This document shows, in pieces, positions 1-9,085 of a stretch of DNA of 64,000 nt (its first letter is position 1; the number at the start of each line of letters is the position of its first letter). The stretch comes from Kamptonema formosum PCC 6407 (GTDB lineage Bacteria > Cyanobacteriota > Cyanobacteriia > Cyanobacteriales > Microcoleaceae). The DNA lies in contig NZ_KB235904.1 of NCBI RefSeq assembly GCF_000332155.1, forward strand, positions 567,078-631,077, in the 5' to 3' direction. The translations under genes and the position numbers were made by a program. The notes beneath the pieces are model-generated. The model worked only from the letters and a program-made list of their open reading frames with translations. It did not search any database and had not been told where the DNA came from.

Positions 1-510
1 TGGGGAGGATGGGGGAGATGGGGAGGATGGGGGAGCAACTTAATCAAGTAAAAATTTAAAATGCAAAATTAAAAATTGTGAGATTTAATTGTTAATTTTT
101 AATTTTTAACTTTTAATTAATCTGAGGGGAGATGGGGCAGGGCTAATTCATTGTCTCTAGAGAAAGGTTAGGGTAATGCGATCGAGGATGCGATCGCACT
201 GCGGAGGGGGCTTAATGGCGATCGCCAAAACACATCCTTACAAACCACAGTCAAAACAATGACCGCCTGTCCCAGAGAAACCTGGCCCCAAGTCCCAGAT
301 TTTCGCGCCCCCCGAAGAGCTGATTGTAGCAAGTATAACGATCGCTAACGATTACGCGATCGCCCTCAAAGACCATCAAATGCTATTCCCTTCTTTCCCT
401 TATTCCCTAGAGCATCGTAGCATCCTAGCCCCTCTTTTCCCCTTCTTACCCTAGCCCTGAGCATCGGAGCATCGTAGCCCCTTCTTCCGCGCCCCTTCTT
501 TTTATAACTA
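1..510. other. Non-coding left edge with low-complexity repeats
   Basis: The first 35 bases are a tandem G-rich repeat (units like GGGGAGGAT/GGGGAGAT). An AT-rich block (about 45-120) and several HIP1-like GCGATCGC/CGATCG sites follow, and 400-500 holds short direct repeats of the type 'gagcatcgtagcccc'. No convincing reading frame is visible on either strand. In many cyanobacteria tpiA lies before folP, but nothing of it can be seen here. Confidence 0.6.
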
Positions 511-1368
511 ATGACTAACCCAAAATTGACAATTAGAAGTAAATCTTTTGAGTGGTATAAACGCACTTATATCATGGGAGTGCTGAATGTCACCCCTGAT
601 AGTTTTAGCGATGGCGGTCAATTTAACACCCTAGAATCTGCCACAGCACAAGCTCAGAAAATGGTAGAAAATGGTGTTGATATTATCGACATTGGCGGCC
701 AATCAACTCGGCCGGGGGCTTCTGAAATTACCCTAGAAGAAGAACTAAATCGAGTTATTCCCTTAGTAGAAATCTTGCGCTCTAGGGAAAATATTTGCGC
801 TACAGTGCCGATTTCTGTTGATACAACACGCGCCGCTGTTGCCAAAGCTGCGATCGAGGCCGGCGCTGATATAATTAATGATATTTCCGCTGCTACTTTT
901 GACTTAGAAATGTTGCCAACGGCTGCAAAATTGGGAGTTCCAATTATATTAATGCACATTCGAGGTACGCCGCAGACAATGCAACAATTAATAGATTATC
1001 AAGATTTAATTGGGGAAATTTATCAGTTTTTAGAGGGTCGAGTTGCAGCAGCAATTGCCGCCGGAATTAATAAACTTAATATCATTATAGACCCTGGAAT
1101 TGGTTTTGCCAAGAGTTATAACCAAAACTTAAAAATATTACGGGAGTTACCAACGTTTCAGTATTTAGGTTGTCCGATTTTAGTTGGTGTATCTCGCAAA
1201 AGCTTTATCGGTCATATTTTAAACCAACCTGACCCTCAACAGAGAATCTGGGGGACAGCGGCGGCTTGTACAAGTGCGATCGCGCGTGGCGCTGATATTC
1301 TCAGAGTTCATGACGTTAAAGAAATGCGCGACGTTTGTCAAGTTGCTGATGCTATATTTAGAAGGTAA
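511..1368 (+). CDS. folP: Dihydropteroate synthase
   Basis: The 285-residue product condenses p-aminobenzoate with dihydropterin pyrophosphate in cytosolic folate synthesis. The TIM-barrel signatures are visible: MGVLNVTPDSFSDGG near residue 23, DIGGQSTRPGA (pterin-site Arg/Ser), SVDTTRA, NDISA, MHIRGTP, DPGIGFAK, and VGVSRKSFIG with the conserved SRK lysine. The length matches bacterial FolP. The ATG at 511 places the VLNVTPDSF motif at the usual distance from the N terminus, although no clear Shine-Dalgarno precedes it. It is monocistronic and converges on the SPFH gene. Family assignment is secure. Confidence 0.97.
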   Translation: MTNPKLTIRSKSFEWYKRTYIMGVLNVTPDSFSDGGQFNTLESATAQAQKMVENGVDIIDIGGQSTRPGASEITLEEELNRVIPLVEILRSRENICATVPISVDTTRAAVAKAAIEAGADIINDISAATFDLEMLPTAAKLGVPIILMHIRGTPQTMQQLIDYQDLIGEIYQFLEGRVAAAIAAGINKLNIIIDPGIGFAKSYNQNLKILRELPTFQYLGCPILVGVSRKSFIGHILNQPDPQQRIWGTAAACTSAIARGADILRVHDVKEMRDVCQVADAIFRR

Positions 1369-1440
1369 AAATTAAAAAAGCGCCGCAGCTACGCCAGCCG
1401 TAGGCATCGCCCTCCTTAAAGATGATTATTTAAGTAAGTA

Positions 1441-1473
1441 AATCCTTCTTCCTTCTTCCTTCTTCCTTCTTCT
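1441..1473. repeat. CTTCTTC-type tandem repeat
   Basis: About 30 bp of heptad 'cttcttc'/'ttccttc' units lie between the convergent folP and SPFH genes. The same unit recurs at about 13741-13785, 14400-14425, 29888-29943 and, inverted, at 22070-22085 and 59178-59220. Such short tandem repeats are well known in cyanobacterial spacers. Confidence 0.85.
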
Positions 1474-1478
1474 TATTT

Positions 1479-2264
1479 TTAAGTATTATTCTCTGACTCT
1501 CCCATCAACCCACTAATAGCCTCTGATAACGCTTTGGGGTCCATAAAAATTATTTTTGAATTGGCACTTTCACTCAATTTGCTATTGGCTTCTACATACG
1601 TTTGAGCAATCAAAAATTTTCTAAACTCTTCACTATTCGGCTCTAAATTTAAAGCTGTAGCAAGACGTTCAATAGATGCCGCTTTACCCTCAGCTTTAGT
1701 AATCATAGCTTGTTTTTCGCTCTCCGCAGCCCGTTCCAACTCCATCGATTCCCGGACAACTTTAGGAGGAGTAATACTTTGAATTTCAACGCGGATAATC
1801 TTTACACCCCAATTCGCCGTAGCCTGATCCAATTTACTTAGCAAGTTTTTACTAATGATATCAGTTCGAGAAAGAGTCTGCTTCATTTCCCATTGCCCAA
1901 TTTCAGAGCGAAGGGTAGTTAAAACCATATTCCCAATTGCCGCCTCAATATCTTGGACTTCATAATAAGCTTTCCTCAAAGTCAAAATCCGCCAATATAG
2001 TACGGCATCTACTTCTAGAGCTACATTATCTTTAGTAATAGTCGGTTGAGGTTCTACATCTAAAACCCGTTCCCGCGTTGTATCTACGTAAACGACCTTT
2101 TCTATCAACGGAATGATAAAATTGAGTCCAGATTTGATTGTTCGCTTGTATTGGCCCAAACGTTCGACTAAACCTTCCTCACCTCCGCTGATCACTCTCA
2201 CAGACGAATTTACAGCGTAGCCGATGATAATCGCGGTGAGAATAGCCAGGATATACTGACTCAT
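1479..2264 (-). CDS. SPFH/band-7 (stomatin-like) membrane protein
   Basis: This 261-residue protein has one N-terminal hydrophobic segment (about residues 3-22) and then an SPFH/band-7 domain: GGEEGLVERLGQYKR, FIIPLIEKV, DTRERV-like 'DTTRERVLDV', and 'KIIRVEIQSITPP' followed by a charged helical region (ERAAESEKQAMITKAEGKAASIE). This is the layout of stomatin/QmcA/HflK-type proteins that oligomerise at the membrane and modulate partner proteases or channels. No NfeD partner gene lies beside it, so its partner is unknown. The ATG follows 'caggaaac', a plausible ribosome site. Confidence 0.9.
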   Translation of the reverse strand: MSQYILAILTAIIIGYAVNSSVRVISGGEEGLVERLGQYKRTIKSGLNFIIPLIEKVVYVDTTRERVLDVEPQPTITKDNVALEVDAVLYWRILTLRKAYYEVQDIEAAIGNMVLTTLRSEIGQWEMKQTLSRTDIISKNLLSKLDQATANWGVKIIRVEIQSITPPKVVRESMELERAAESEKQAMITKAEGKAASIERLATALNLEPNSEEFRKFLIAQTYVEANSKLSESANSKIIFMDPKALSEAISGLMGESENNT

Positions 2265-2993
2265 TTTTAGTTTCCTGCTCAGCTTTATTAGGAATTGATA
2301 AAGATTACTATTTAACTTTAGCTCAGCTTTGTCACATCATTCATAATTAGGACTAACGGAGATCGCTTTGTAGGTCGCAGTCTCGGCAGTAAAGTTACCT
2401 CTGAGACTACGCCTTTACAAACAATATCTGCGCCCGTCCTCACAAAATTAGAAGTTTTGCGAAGCTCTGAGGTAATACCTAAGATATTAAGGTTTGTAAA
2501 GTTTGGTTAAAACTCAGCTTTTAGCCATAATAATGATATTTTAGATACAGAATTAGAATTCCGTGGCAGCACTGGGGTAGTCTTCAGTCAGTCTACTCCA
2601 GTTTATTTCCCAAATAATTTGATTTTTGACTATAGGGTTGGGAATCAAAAAAACTCGTCATATAATGTACTTAAACGCATTCATAGTCATACTCTTACGT
2701 GAGTGCAACAAATACCAGCACCTATTTCTATTCATACTCTAGGACTTACGCATTTATCTACGCAATTGTGTGATTGCGAGCCAAGCACAGAACAATTGCA
2801 GGCACGCGCAAACTCGAAGCATTAGTCCTATAATCATAGTTTTACTCCAACAATATTTTGGGATGTAGTTTTGTCAGAGTTTCAAACTTTGGCTACAAAG
2901 TAAAGAAATCCAAAAATTGAGCGAATCTCACAAAGGTTGTATCAGGAAGCGGGGAAAATTTGGCTATCCCAAATCTAACATCTACTAAGAGCT
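2265..2993. other. 729-bp intergenic region with several palindromic repeats
   Basis: No gene is seen. It holds one copy of a dispersed element with GTCTC/GAGAC arms (about 2347-2415, related to 25143-25213), a hairpin at 2570-2601 (ACTGGGGTAG paired with CTACTCCAGT, one mismatch), and an element bounded by 'taggacttacgca' (2740-2752) and 'tagtccta' (2823-2830), ends that resemble the MITE-like family described elsewhere in the window. The last 150 bp should hold the promoter of the WD40 gene. Confidence 0.6.
2347..2415. repeat. Dispersed repeat with GTCTC/GAGAC arms, copy 1
   Basis: The run 'attaggacta...atcgct...gtaggtcgcagtctcggcagtaaagt...gagac' is partly repeated at 25143-25213 in the same order. 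Both copies can fold through GTCTC/GAGAC-type arms (GTCTC/GGAGAC in the second). The copies are diverged, which suggests an old dispersed element. Confidence 0.5.
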
Positions 2994-5900
2994 GTGAAAT
3001 CAACACAAACTTCTAAATCTAAGCGCCATCGCGGTTATATTCTCACTCCTGCGGGAGCGAAGAAGCTACAAAACCGGATTAGCGAATTAGAGGCTAAAAC
3101 TGGTGTCACCTATAACCCCTCAAAAATTTCGGAACAGTCGCAATTAATTAGCGCTCAAGGTTTGCATTTAACGACAGTCAGAAAAATTTTGCGAGGGACA
3201 AGCGGCACAGATGAAAGTTCTCTACGCCTCGTTTTCCAGGTGTTAGGGATTGAAATGGCAGCACAGGATTACACGCAGCCGGGAATTGAAGAGGTAGTTG
3301 CTTTTGTGGGTGATGGTAACAGTAGACAATGCCAAGATGATTGGGGAGAAGCAATTGATGTTTCCCTATTTTATGGTAGAGAATCAGAACTAGAAAGCCT
3401 TATACAGTGGATAAAAAATGATAATTGCCGATTAGTGATGCTATTAGGAATGGGAGGGATTGGCAAAACAGCACTCTCAGTAAAATTAGGAGAAAAACTT
3501 CAAGATCATTTTGACTTTTTAATCTGGCGCTCGCTCCATAATGCTCCACCTTTAGAAGAACTCCTCCCCCAAATCATCCAATTCCTTTCTCAACAGCAAG
3601 AAACAGCAGCAAATTTACCCAAAACAATTAGCGGTCAAATTTCCCGGCTATGCCATTATCTGCGCGAACAGCGTTGCTTGCTAATTATTGATAATTTAGA
3701 AACACTTTTAAAATCAGGTTCTCCAGCCGGGAGATATCGCGAAGGCTATCAAGATTATGGCGAATTATTTAGACAGATAGCAGAAATTTCTCACCAAAGT
3801 TGCCTAGTATTAACCAGTCGAGAAAAACCCCAGGGCATTGCTTCTATAGAAGGCGAATCTTTGCCAGTTCGCTCTTGGCATTTAAAAGGTTTATCCGACT
3901 CGGAAGCCGAAAAAATTTTTATAGCTAAAGGCGTACAGAGTAACACGATTCAAGTCAGCATATTGACTGAATTATATCAGGGAAATCCATTAGCCTTAAA
4001 AATTGTCGCTACTTCTATTCAGGAATTATTTGTCGGTAATATTGCCGAATTTCTGACTCAAGGTACGACAGTTTTTAACGGCATTCGCAGTCTTTTAGAA
4101 CAGCAGTTTGAACGTTTGTCTCCTTTAGAACAGCAAATTCTTTACTGGTTAGCAATTAACCGAGAACCTGTGAATTTTGCCAAACTTCGCGCTGATATTG
4201 TCCCCCTGGTATCGGTGGGAAGACTTTTAGAAACTTTAGAATTTATCGGTTGGCGTTCTCTAATCGAAACTCAGACAGCTAGATCGGGTCAACTTTTGAC
4301 TTTACAACCTGCGGTGATGGAATATGTAAGCAACCGCTTCTCTGAGCAAGTTTGTACAGAAATTCGTGCCGTTGCTGAGTCAGGAAAACTCTGCAATCTT
4401 AACTTGTTTAAGCATCATGCTTTAATCAAAGCTGAATCTCAAGAGTTTATCCGTTCTTCCCAAGTGAATTCGATTCTCCAGCCGATAATTGACGAATTAT
4501 TAACGAGTTTTGGCACGCGGGAAAATTTGATTTCTGCTCTGACAATTATTCTTTCCTATTTGCATTCTGATTCTTTATCAACTCCCGGCTATACCGCTGG
4601 TAATTTACTCAATTTACTTGTGAATTTACAAGCGGATTTAAGTGCGATTGATTTTTCTGGCTTGACGATTTGGCAAGCTTACCTGCAAGGGGTGAATTTG
4701 CGCCGAGTTAACTTTGAAAAAGCAAATTTAGGGAAGTCAGTTTTTAGCGAAACTTTTGCTAATATTTACAGCGTTGCTTTCAGTCCAGATGGAGGAAAGA
4801 TTGCGACGGGACACGCAGATGGAGAGGTGCGTTTGTGGCAAGTTGAAGATGGGAAACTGTTGTTTCGATCGCTAGGCCATACCGGTGCAGTTTGGTCTTT
4901 AAGCTTTTCCCCCGATGGCGAAACCTTGGCTTCCGGTAGCTTTGACTGGACAATTCGACTGTGGGCCCTGCCAAATGGAGAATTGCGCCAAACTTTGCAA
5001 GGTCATGGAGATTGGGTATGGGCGATCGCATTTAACCCAGACGGTCAATTGTTGGCTAGTTGTAGTAGCGATCGCACGATCAAACTCTGGGATATCAACG
5101 GAAACTGCATCAAAACTCTAGAGGGACACACCGATAGCATCAATGCCATTGCCTTCAACCCCGACGGCAAAACCTTCGCCACAGGTAGTAACGATCGAAC
5201 TATCAGAATTTGGCGAGTTGATACATTTGAGTGTCACCAAATTCTCCAAGGTAGCGATAGTCAAATTTCCGCGATCGCCTTTAGTCCTGATGGCGATATC
5301 CTTGCCACCTGCGACACTCAAACCATCAAACTCTGGGATGTCAAAACTGGAGAATGTCGTCACACCATTGCCAACAACCTAACTTTTGTTTGGTCTATCG
5401 TCTTTAGTCCCGATGGTCAAACCTTCATCGGAGGTGATGGCAAAGTTATCAAATTTTGGCATATTGAAACTGGAGAATGTTGGCAAACTCTCTCAGGATT
5501 TAGCAGTCAAGTTTGGTCAGTAGCGTTCAGTACCGATGGGCAAATTATTGCCGCCAGCGACAAGCAAAGCTTGCGTTTATGGCAAGTAGGTGAAAAAGAT
5601 GATGTCGCTGAGTTTCACACTATCCAAAGTTATACAAATTCAGTTTGGTCGGTTGCCATTAGCCAGAATTTAGCACCAGGCGCGATCCCTAATGCCAGCC
5701 TAGCGATCGCCTGTGGCGGCGCAAGCGGAACAGTAACTCTGTGGGACATAGAAACCCACCAATGTCTCAAAACCCTCCACCGCCACCAGAAATCAGTTCG
5801 CAGCGTAGCATTTAGTCCCAACGGCGAAACCCTAGCTAGCGCAGGGGAAGACAAAACAATTTGGCTTTGGGAAGTAAATACTGGTCGGGTAAAAACGCCC

Positions 5901-6647
5901 CTTTTGGGACATACAGGTTGCGTTTGGTCAGTAGCCTTTAGTCCCGATGGTAGGATTTTAGCTAGCGGAAGTAGCGATCGCACAATTCGGCTGTGGGATA
6001 TCAACACCAGCCGCACTCTAAAAATTCTCTCAGACCATGAAAGTTGGGTTTTATCCGTAACCTTTGACCCCAATGGCAAGTTTTTGGCCAGTAGCAGCGC
6101 CGACCAAACAATTCGACTTTGGGATATCAACACTGGTGAATGTCTAAAAACCCTGTTCGGACATCAAGGTTTAATTTGGTCAGTCACCTTCGATCGCGAT
6201 GGGAAAACCCTAGCCAGCGCTAGCGAAGATACCACCATCAAAGTTTGGGATATCGAAACTGGGGAATGCCAGCAAACCTTAGAAGGACATAAGAGTTTAG
6301 TGTGGTCGATCGCCTCTAGTCCTGACGGTAAACTACTCGCAAGCACTAGCGCTGACCAAACAGTAAGAATTTGGGACAGCCTTACGGGTCAATGCGTCAA
6401 GGTATTAGAGAGTCACGGTAGCAACCTTTGGTCTGTGGCCTTCGCCAAAAACAGTAAAACTCTCGCCAGTGGTAGCAATGATGAAACTGTAAAGGTTTGG
6501 GATGTGGAAACGGGAGAATGCTTGGATACGCTGAGGCCCGAAAGGATTTATGAAGGGATGAATATTACCGGAGTTACGGGACTGACAGAAGCTCAAAAGG
6601 CGACGTTGAAAGCCTTGGGGGCTAGGGAAGAAGGGGCTAGGGGCTAG
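2994..6647 (+). CDS. STAND-type protein: NB-ARC NTPase with 14 WD40 repeats
   Basis: The 1217-residue product starts at GTG (2994); no better in-frame ATG precedes the conserved part. Order: a helical, HTH-like N-terminal region (about 1-95), an NB-ARC module (P-loop GMGGIGKT about 152-159, Walker [10 protein letters not shown] about 228-235, LTSREK, GNPLALK), a helical arm, a short pentapeptide-like stretch ([18 protein letters not shown]), then 14 WD40 repeats from about residue 590 to 1190, enough for two seven-bladed propellers. STAND proteins are ATP-dependent switches whose repeats sense a ligand. The target here, whether regulatory or conflict-related, is unknown. The last residues (REEGARG) are read from a CTAGGGG tandem repeat. 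Confidence 0.9.
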   Translation: MKSTQTSKSKRHRGYILTPAGAKKLQNRISELEAKTGVTYNPSKISEQSQLISAQGLHLTTVRKILRGTSGTDESSLRLVFQVLGIEMAAQDYTQPGIEEVVAFVGDGNSRQCQDDWGEAIDVSLFYGRESELESLIQWIKNDNCRLVMLLGMGGIGKTALSVKLGEKLQDHFDFLIWRSLHNAPPLEELLPQIIQFLSQQQETAANLPKTISGQISRLCHYLREQRCLLIIDNLETLLKSGSPAGRYREGYQDYGELFRQIAEISHQSCLVLTSREKPQGIASIEGESLPVRSWHLKGLSDSEAEKIFIAKGVQSNTIQVSILTELYQGNPLALKIVATSIQELFVGNIAEFLTQGTTVFNGIRSLLEQQFERLSPLEQQILYWLAINREPVNFAKLRADIVPLVSVGRLLETLEFIGWRSLIETQTARSGQLLTLQPAVMEYVSNRFSEQVCTEIRAVAESGKLCNLNLFKHHALIKAESQEFIRSSQVNSILQPIIDELLTSFGTRENLISALTIILSYLHSDSLSTPGYTAGNLLNLLVNLQADLSAIDFSGLTIWQAYLQGVNLRRVNFEKANLGKSVFSETFANIYSVAFSPDGGKIATGHADGEVRLWQVEDGKLLFRSLGHTGAVWSLSFSPDGETLASGSFDWTIRLWALPNGELRQTLQGHGDWVWAIAFNPDGQLLASCSSDRTIKLWDINGNCIKTLEGHTDSINAIAFNPDGKTFATGSNDRTIRIWRVDTFECHQILQGSDSQISAIAFSPDGDILATCDTQTIKLWDVKTGECRHTIANNLTFVWSIVFSPDGQTFIGGDGKVIKFWHIETGECWQTLSGFSSQVWSVAFSTDGQIIAASDKQSLRLWQVGEKDDVAEFHTIQSYTNSVWSVAISQNLAPGAIPNASLAIACGGASGTVTLWDIETHQCLKTLHRHQKSVRSVAFSPNGETLASAGEDKTIWLWEVNTGRVKTPLLGHTGCVWSVAFSPDGRILASGSSDRTIRLWDINTSRTLKILSDHESWVLSVTFDPNGKFLASSSADQTIRLWDINTGECLKTLFGHQGLIWSVTFDRDGKTLASASEDTTIKVWDIETGECQQTLEGHKSLVWSIASSPDGKLLASTSADQTVRIWDSLTGQCVKVLESHGSNLWSVAFAKNSKTLASGSNDETVKVWDVETGECLDTLRPERIYEGMNITGVTGLTEAQKATLKALGAREEGARG

Positions 6648-6668
6648 GGGCTAGGGAAGAGGGGGAAG
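6622..6668. repeat. CTAGGGG tandem repeat overlapping the WD40 gene's stop
   Basis: Units of 'ggggcta' begin inside the last codons of the WD40 gene, supply its stop codon (TAG of GGGGCTAGG) and run on as 'ctagggaagaggggg'. The same heptad family recurs at about 15455-15492, 30806-30880, 33820-33875, 43256-43330 and 51226-51262. Confidence 0.85.
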
Positions 6669-7147
6669 ATGGGAATAGAATTAGCGAGTTTAGTGAAACT
6701 CAGAACGTCTTAGCTGCCAAGAAGGTTGCTATAGAACTTACGCAGGATTCACGTTACACCGCCCAGAAAGGCGGTGACTTTACCACACAGAGGGCGATCG
6801 TACTGCGATCGCGTATAATCTCAATTCTTGAAACTAGAACTACAGATAATCACTATTTAAATTTTGCACGATCGTATAATATGAGATTTTATATGTAGTT
6901 AGCATTTAAAGAATTGGGATAAGTCCTGAAGTTAATTTAATCATCCCCCCTCTGTCTCTCTCCCCCTGTACCCCTCTCCCCCTCCCCCCCTCCCCCCATT
7001 TCCCTTAACTTCTCCTTAAAATCACTATCTTCTCCCCAAAATTCTTTGTGCCATTCAAAAATATAGTTATCGATCTAGCGGTCATAACAAATGAACTGAC
7101 CAAATTAGTGAACAGTGAAATCATCTACGCAGAAGGCATAAGCAGCC
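6648..7147. other. 500-bp intergenic region: repeats and C-rich tract
   Basis: Besides the two repeats listed separately, it has an element starting with 'gaacttacgca' (about 6734) containing an ACCGCC/GGCGGT hairpin (about 6758-6775), a possible matching end 'aagtcct' near 6921, and a C/T-rich tract (6944-7010). No gene is seen. The last 100 bp probably hold the promoter of the REC-GGDEF-EAL gene. Confidence 0.5.
6671..6733. repeat. 63-bp dispersed repeat (gggaatagaat...ggttgctata), copy 1
   Basis: Nearly the same sequence is found at 43341-43403; both contain 'ccaagaaggttgctata' and lie directly after a CTAGGGG tandem repeat. More diverged copies are seen at 51272-51337 and, inverted, at 33734-33794 and about 15375-15430. 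Confidence 0.8.
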
Positions 7148-8938
7148 ATGAACGAGAATAAAAATTACCTCAAATCGGTAGAAATCCTGATCGTTGATGA
7201 CTCGCCAGCCAACTTGCGCTTACTTTCTTCATTACTAATACAGCAGGGTTACAACGTTCGCAAAGCTATTAGCGGACAAGCAGCATTAAGAGCCGCAGAA
7301 GTAGTAATTCCCGATTTAATCTTATTAGATGCTATCATGCCACACATGGATGGATATGAGGTTTGTCAGCGATTGAAGTCAAATCCAAAAACAGCACAAA
7401 TACCTGTGATATTCTTGAGTTTTTTGACTGAAAATGAAGAAAGAGTAAAAGCATTTAAATTTGGATGTTGTGATTATATTAATAAACCCTTCAGTTTAGA
7501 TGAAATCCTGATAAAAATTGAAAAACAACTAAATTTGAAGGCAGCAAGAGAGGAAATTATGCAAATGAATGCTGAATTTAAACAAGAAGCAAAAGAATAT
7601 CAAATCCAGCTAGAAGTTGCCAATGCCAAACTAAAAATGGCATTGCGCGATCGGCTCACCAACTTGCCAAACCGAGCATCATTTATTGAGTCTCTAGAAA
7701 CAGCTATAAATCGTGCAAAAATAGATTCAGACTATCGATTTTTCGTGCTATCTCTCGACTGCGATCGCTTTAAAATCATCAATAATTCTCTCGGCTATCA
7801 CATCGGAGACGAACTGCTAACCGCCGTTGCCCGCCGCTTAGAAGCTGATTTAAGTCCCGATGACATTTTTGCACGGTTAGGAGATGACGAATTCGCTATT
7901 TTACTCCCCGATAGACAAGATATCAGCACTGCCACAAAAGTTGCTAGCGAAATCATAAAAAAACTTACTTTTCCCTTTCACTTGCAAGGATATGAAGTAT
8001 TTGTCAGCGCCAGCATTGGCATTGCTTCAGGCAGCAGAGAATATAGTCAGCCAGAACATATCCTGCGAGATGCCGATAGCGCCTTAAACCGCGCCAAAGA
8101 AAAGGGAAAAGCCCGCTATCAAATTTTTGATAGCACTATGCGCGAGAAAGCTTCCCAATTTTTACAGTTAGAAACAGACCTGCGAAAAGCCATCATCAAA
8201 AAAGAATTTTGCGTACACTACCAACCAATTATTGACCTTAAAACTGGAAAAATTGCGGGAGTAGAAGCACTGCTGCGTTGGCAGCATCCCACCAGAGGTT
8301 TAATTTATCCAGCAGACTTCATTCCCATAGCAGAAGAAACAGGTTTAATTACTCCGATTGGCAATTGGGTATTAGGAGAATCTTGTCGTCAGTTACGCCT
8401 ATGGCAAATAGCAGGAATTGCCGGAGAGTCCTTCAGCGTCAGCGTCAATTTTTCAGCACACCAATTTGCCCAAGCAGACTTAATTGAGCAAATTGATGCA
8501 ATTCTCGCCGAAACACAACTTAACCCTCAGTGCTTAAAACTCGAAATTACTGAAAGTGCCATCATAGAAAACACCCAATCGGCTGCACTCATTATCCAAC
8601 AATTAAGAGCAAGGCAAATTCAGTTAAGCCTCGATGATTTTGGCATGGGATATTCTTCTCTGAGTTATCTCAACTCATTTCCTGTCAATACTCTGAAAGT
8701 TGACAAATCCTTTGTGCAACGCTTAGACGGTAATTCAGAAAATTTAGGACTGGTTCCAGCAATTATGTGTATTGCCAGGACAATGGGAATGAACGTAATC
8801 GCTGAAGGCATAGAAACGACTCAACAACTAGACCAACTCAGAAATTTAAACTGCCACTTCAGCCAAGGATATTTATTTTCTAGACCTTTGGAGGCGCAAA
8901 AAGTAGTAGAGTTGATTGCTTCTGCTCCTCAGTGGTGA
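7148..8938 (+). CDS. Response regulator with GGDEF and EAL domains
   Basis: This 596-residue soluble protein has a receiver domain (about 1-125; phospho-acceptor D61 in LLDAIMPHMDG, conserved K in INKPF), a coiled coil (about 130-165), a GGDEF domain (about 170-330) and an EAL domain (about 345-590). The GGDEF active loop reads GDDEF (245-249), with the second glycine replaced, so cyclase activity may be weak or lost. The EAL part keeps E373 in EALLR, the NFSAHQF motif, EITES, DDFGMGYSSL and the E of IAEGIE, so c-di-GMP hydrolysis is the likelier output. It precedes a hybrid kinase gene on the same strand (147-bp gap), which could phosphorylate it. Confidence 0.93.
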   Translation: MNENKNYLKSVEILIVDDSPANLRLLSSLLIQQGYNVRKAISGQAALRAAEVVIPDLILLDAIMPHMDGYEVCQRLKSNPKTAQIPVIFLSFLTENEERVKAFKFGCCDYINKPFSLDEILIKIEKQLNLKAAREEIMQMNAEFKQEAKEYQIQLEVANAKLKMALRDRLTNLPNRASFIESLETAINRAKIDSDYRFFVLSLDCDRFKIINNSLGYHIGDELLTAVARRLEADLSPDDIFARLGDDEFAILLPDRQDISTATKVASEIIKKLTFPFHLQGYEVFVSASIGIASGSREYSQPEHILRDADSALNRAKEKGKARYQIFDSTMREKASQFLQLETDLRKAIIKKEFCVHYQPIIDLKTGKIAGVEALLRWQHPTRGLIYPADFIPIAEETGLITPIGNWVLGESCRQLRLWQIAGIAGESFSVSVNFSAHQFAQADLIEQIDAILAETQLNPQCLKLEITESAIIENTQSAALIIQQLRARQIQLSLDDFGMGYSSLSYLNSFPVNTLKVDKSFVQRLDGNSENLGLVPAIMCIARTMGMNVIAEGIETTQQLDQLRNLNCHFSQGYLFSRPLEAQKVVELIASAPQW

Positions 8939-9085
8939 AAGATCGAGGTATTTCTATGATGGGGAACTAACGAAAGATTTTTCCTTGAATAACCTACCAA
9001 AGTCTTATAAACTTGTACATATAGCGAAGTTGAGGTGCTCGTCAAATAGGTTTAGATAAGTTCTATGAAGCAATGAATAGCCACC

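Noticed and set aside
1-510. End of a tpiA gene before folP
   Set aside because: Expected from synteny in other cyanobacteria, but no frame in this stretch reads as triosephosphate isomerase.
4915-6596. Several frames inside the WD40 region on both strands
   Set aside because: They arise from the periodic composition of the WD40 repeats and contradict the continuous 1217-residue frame.
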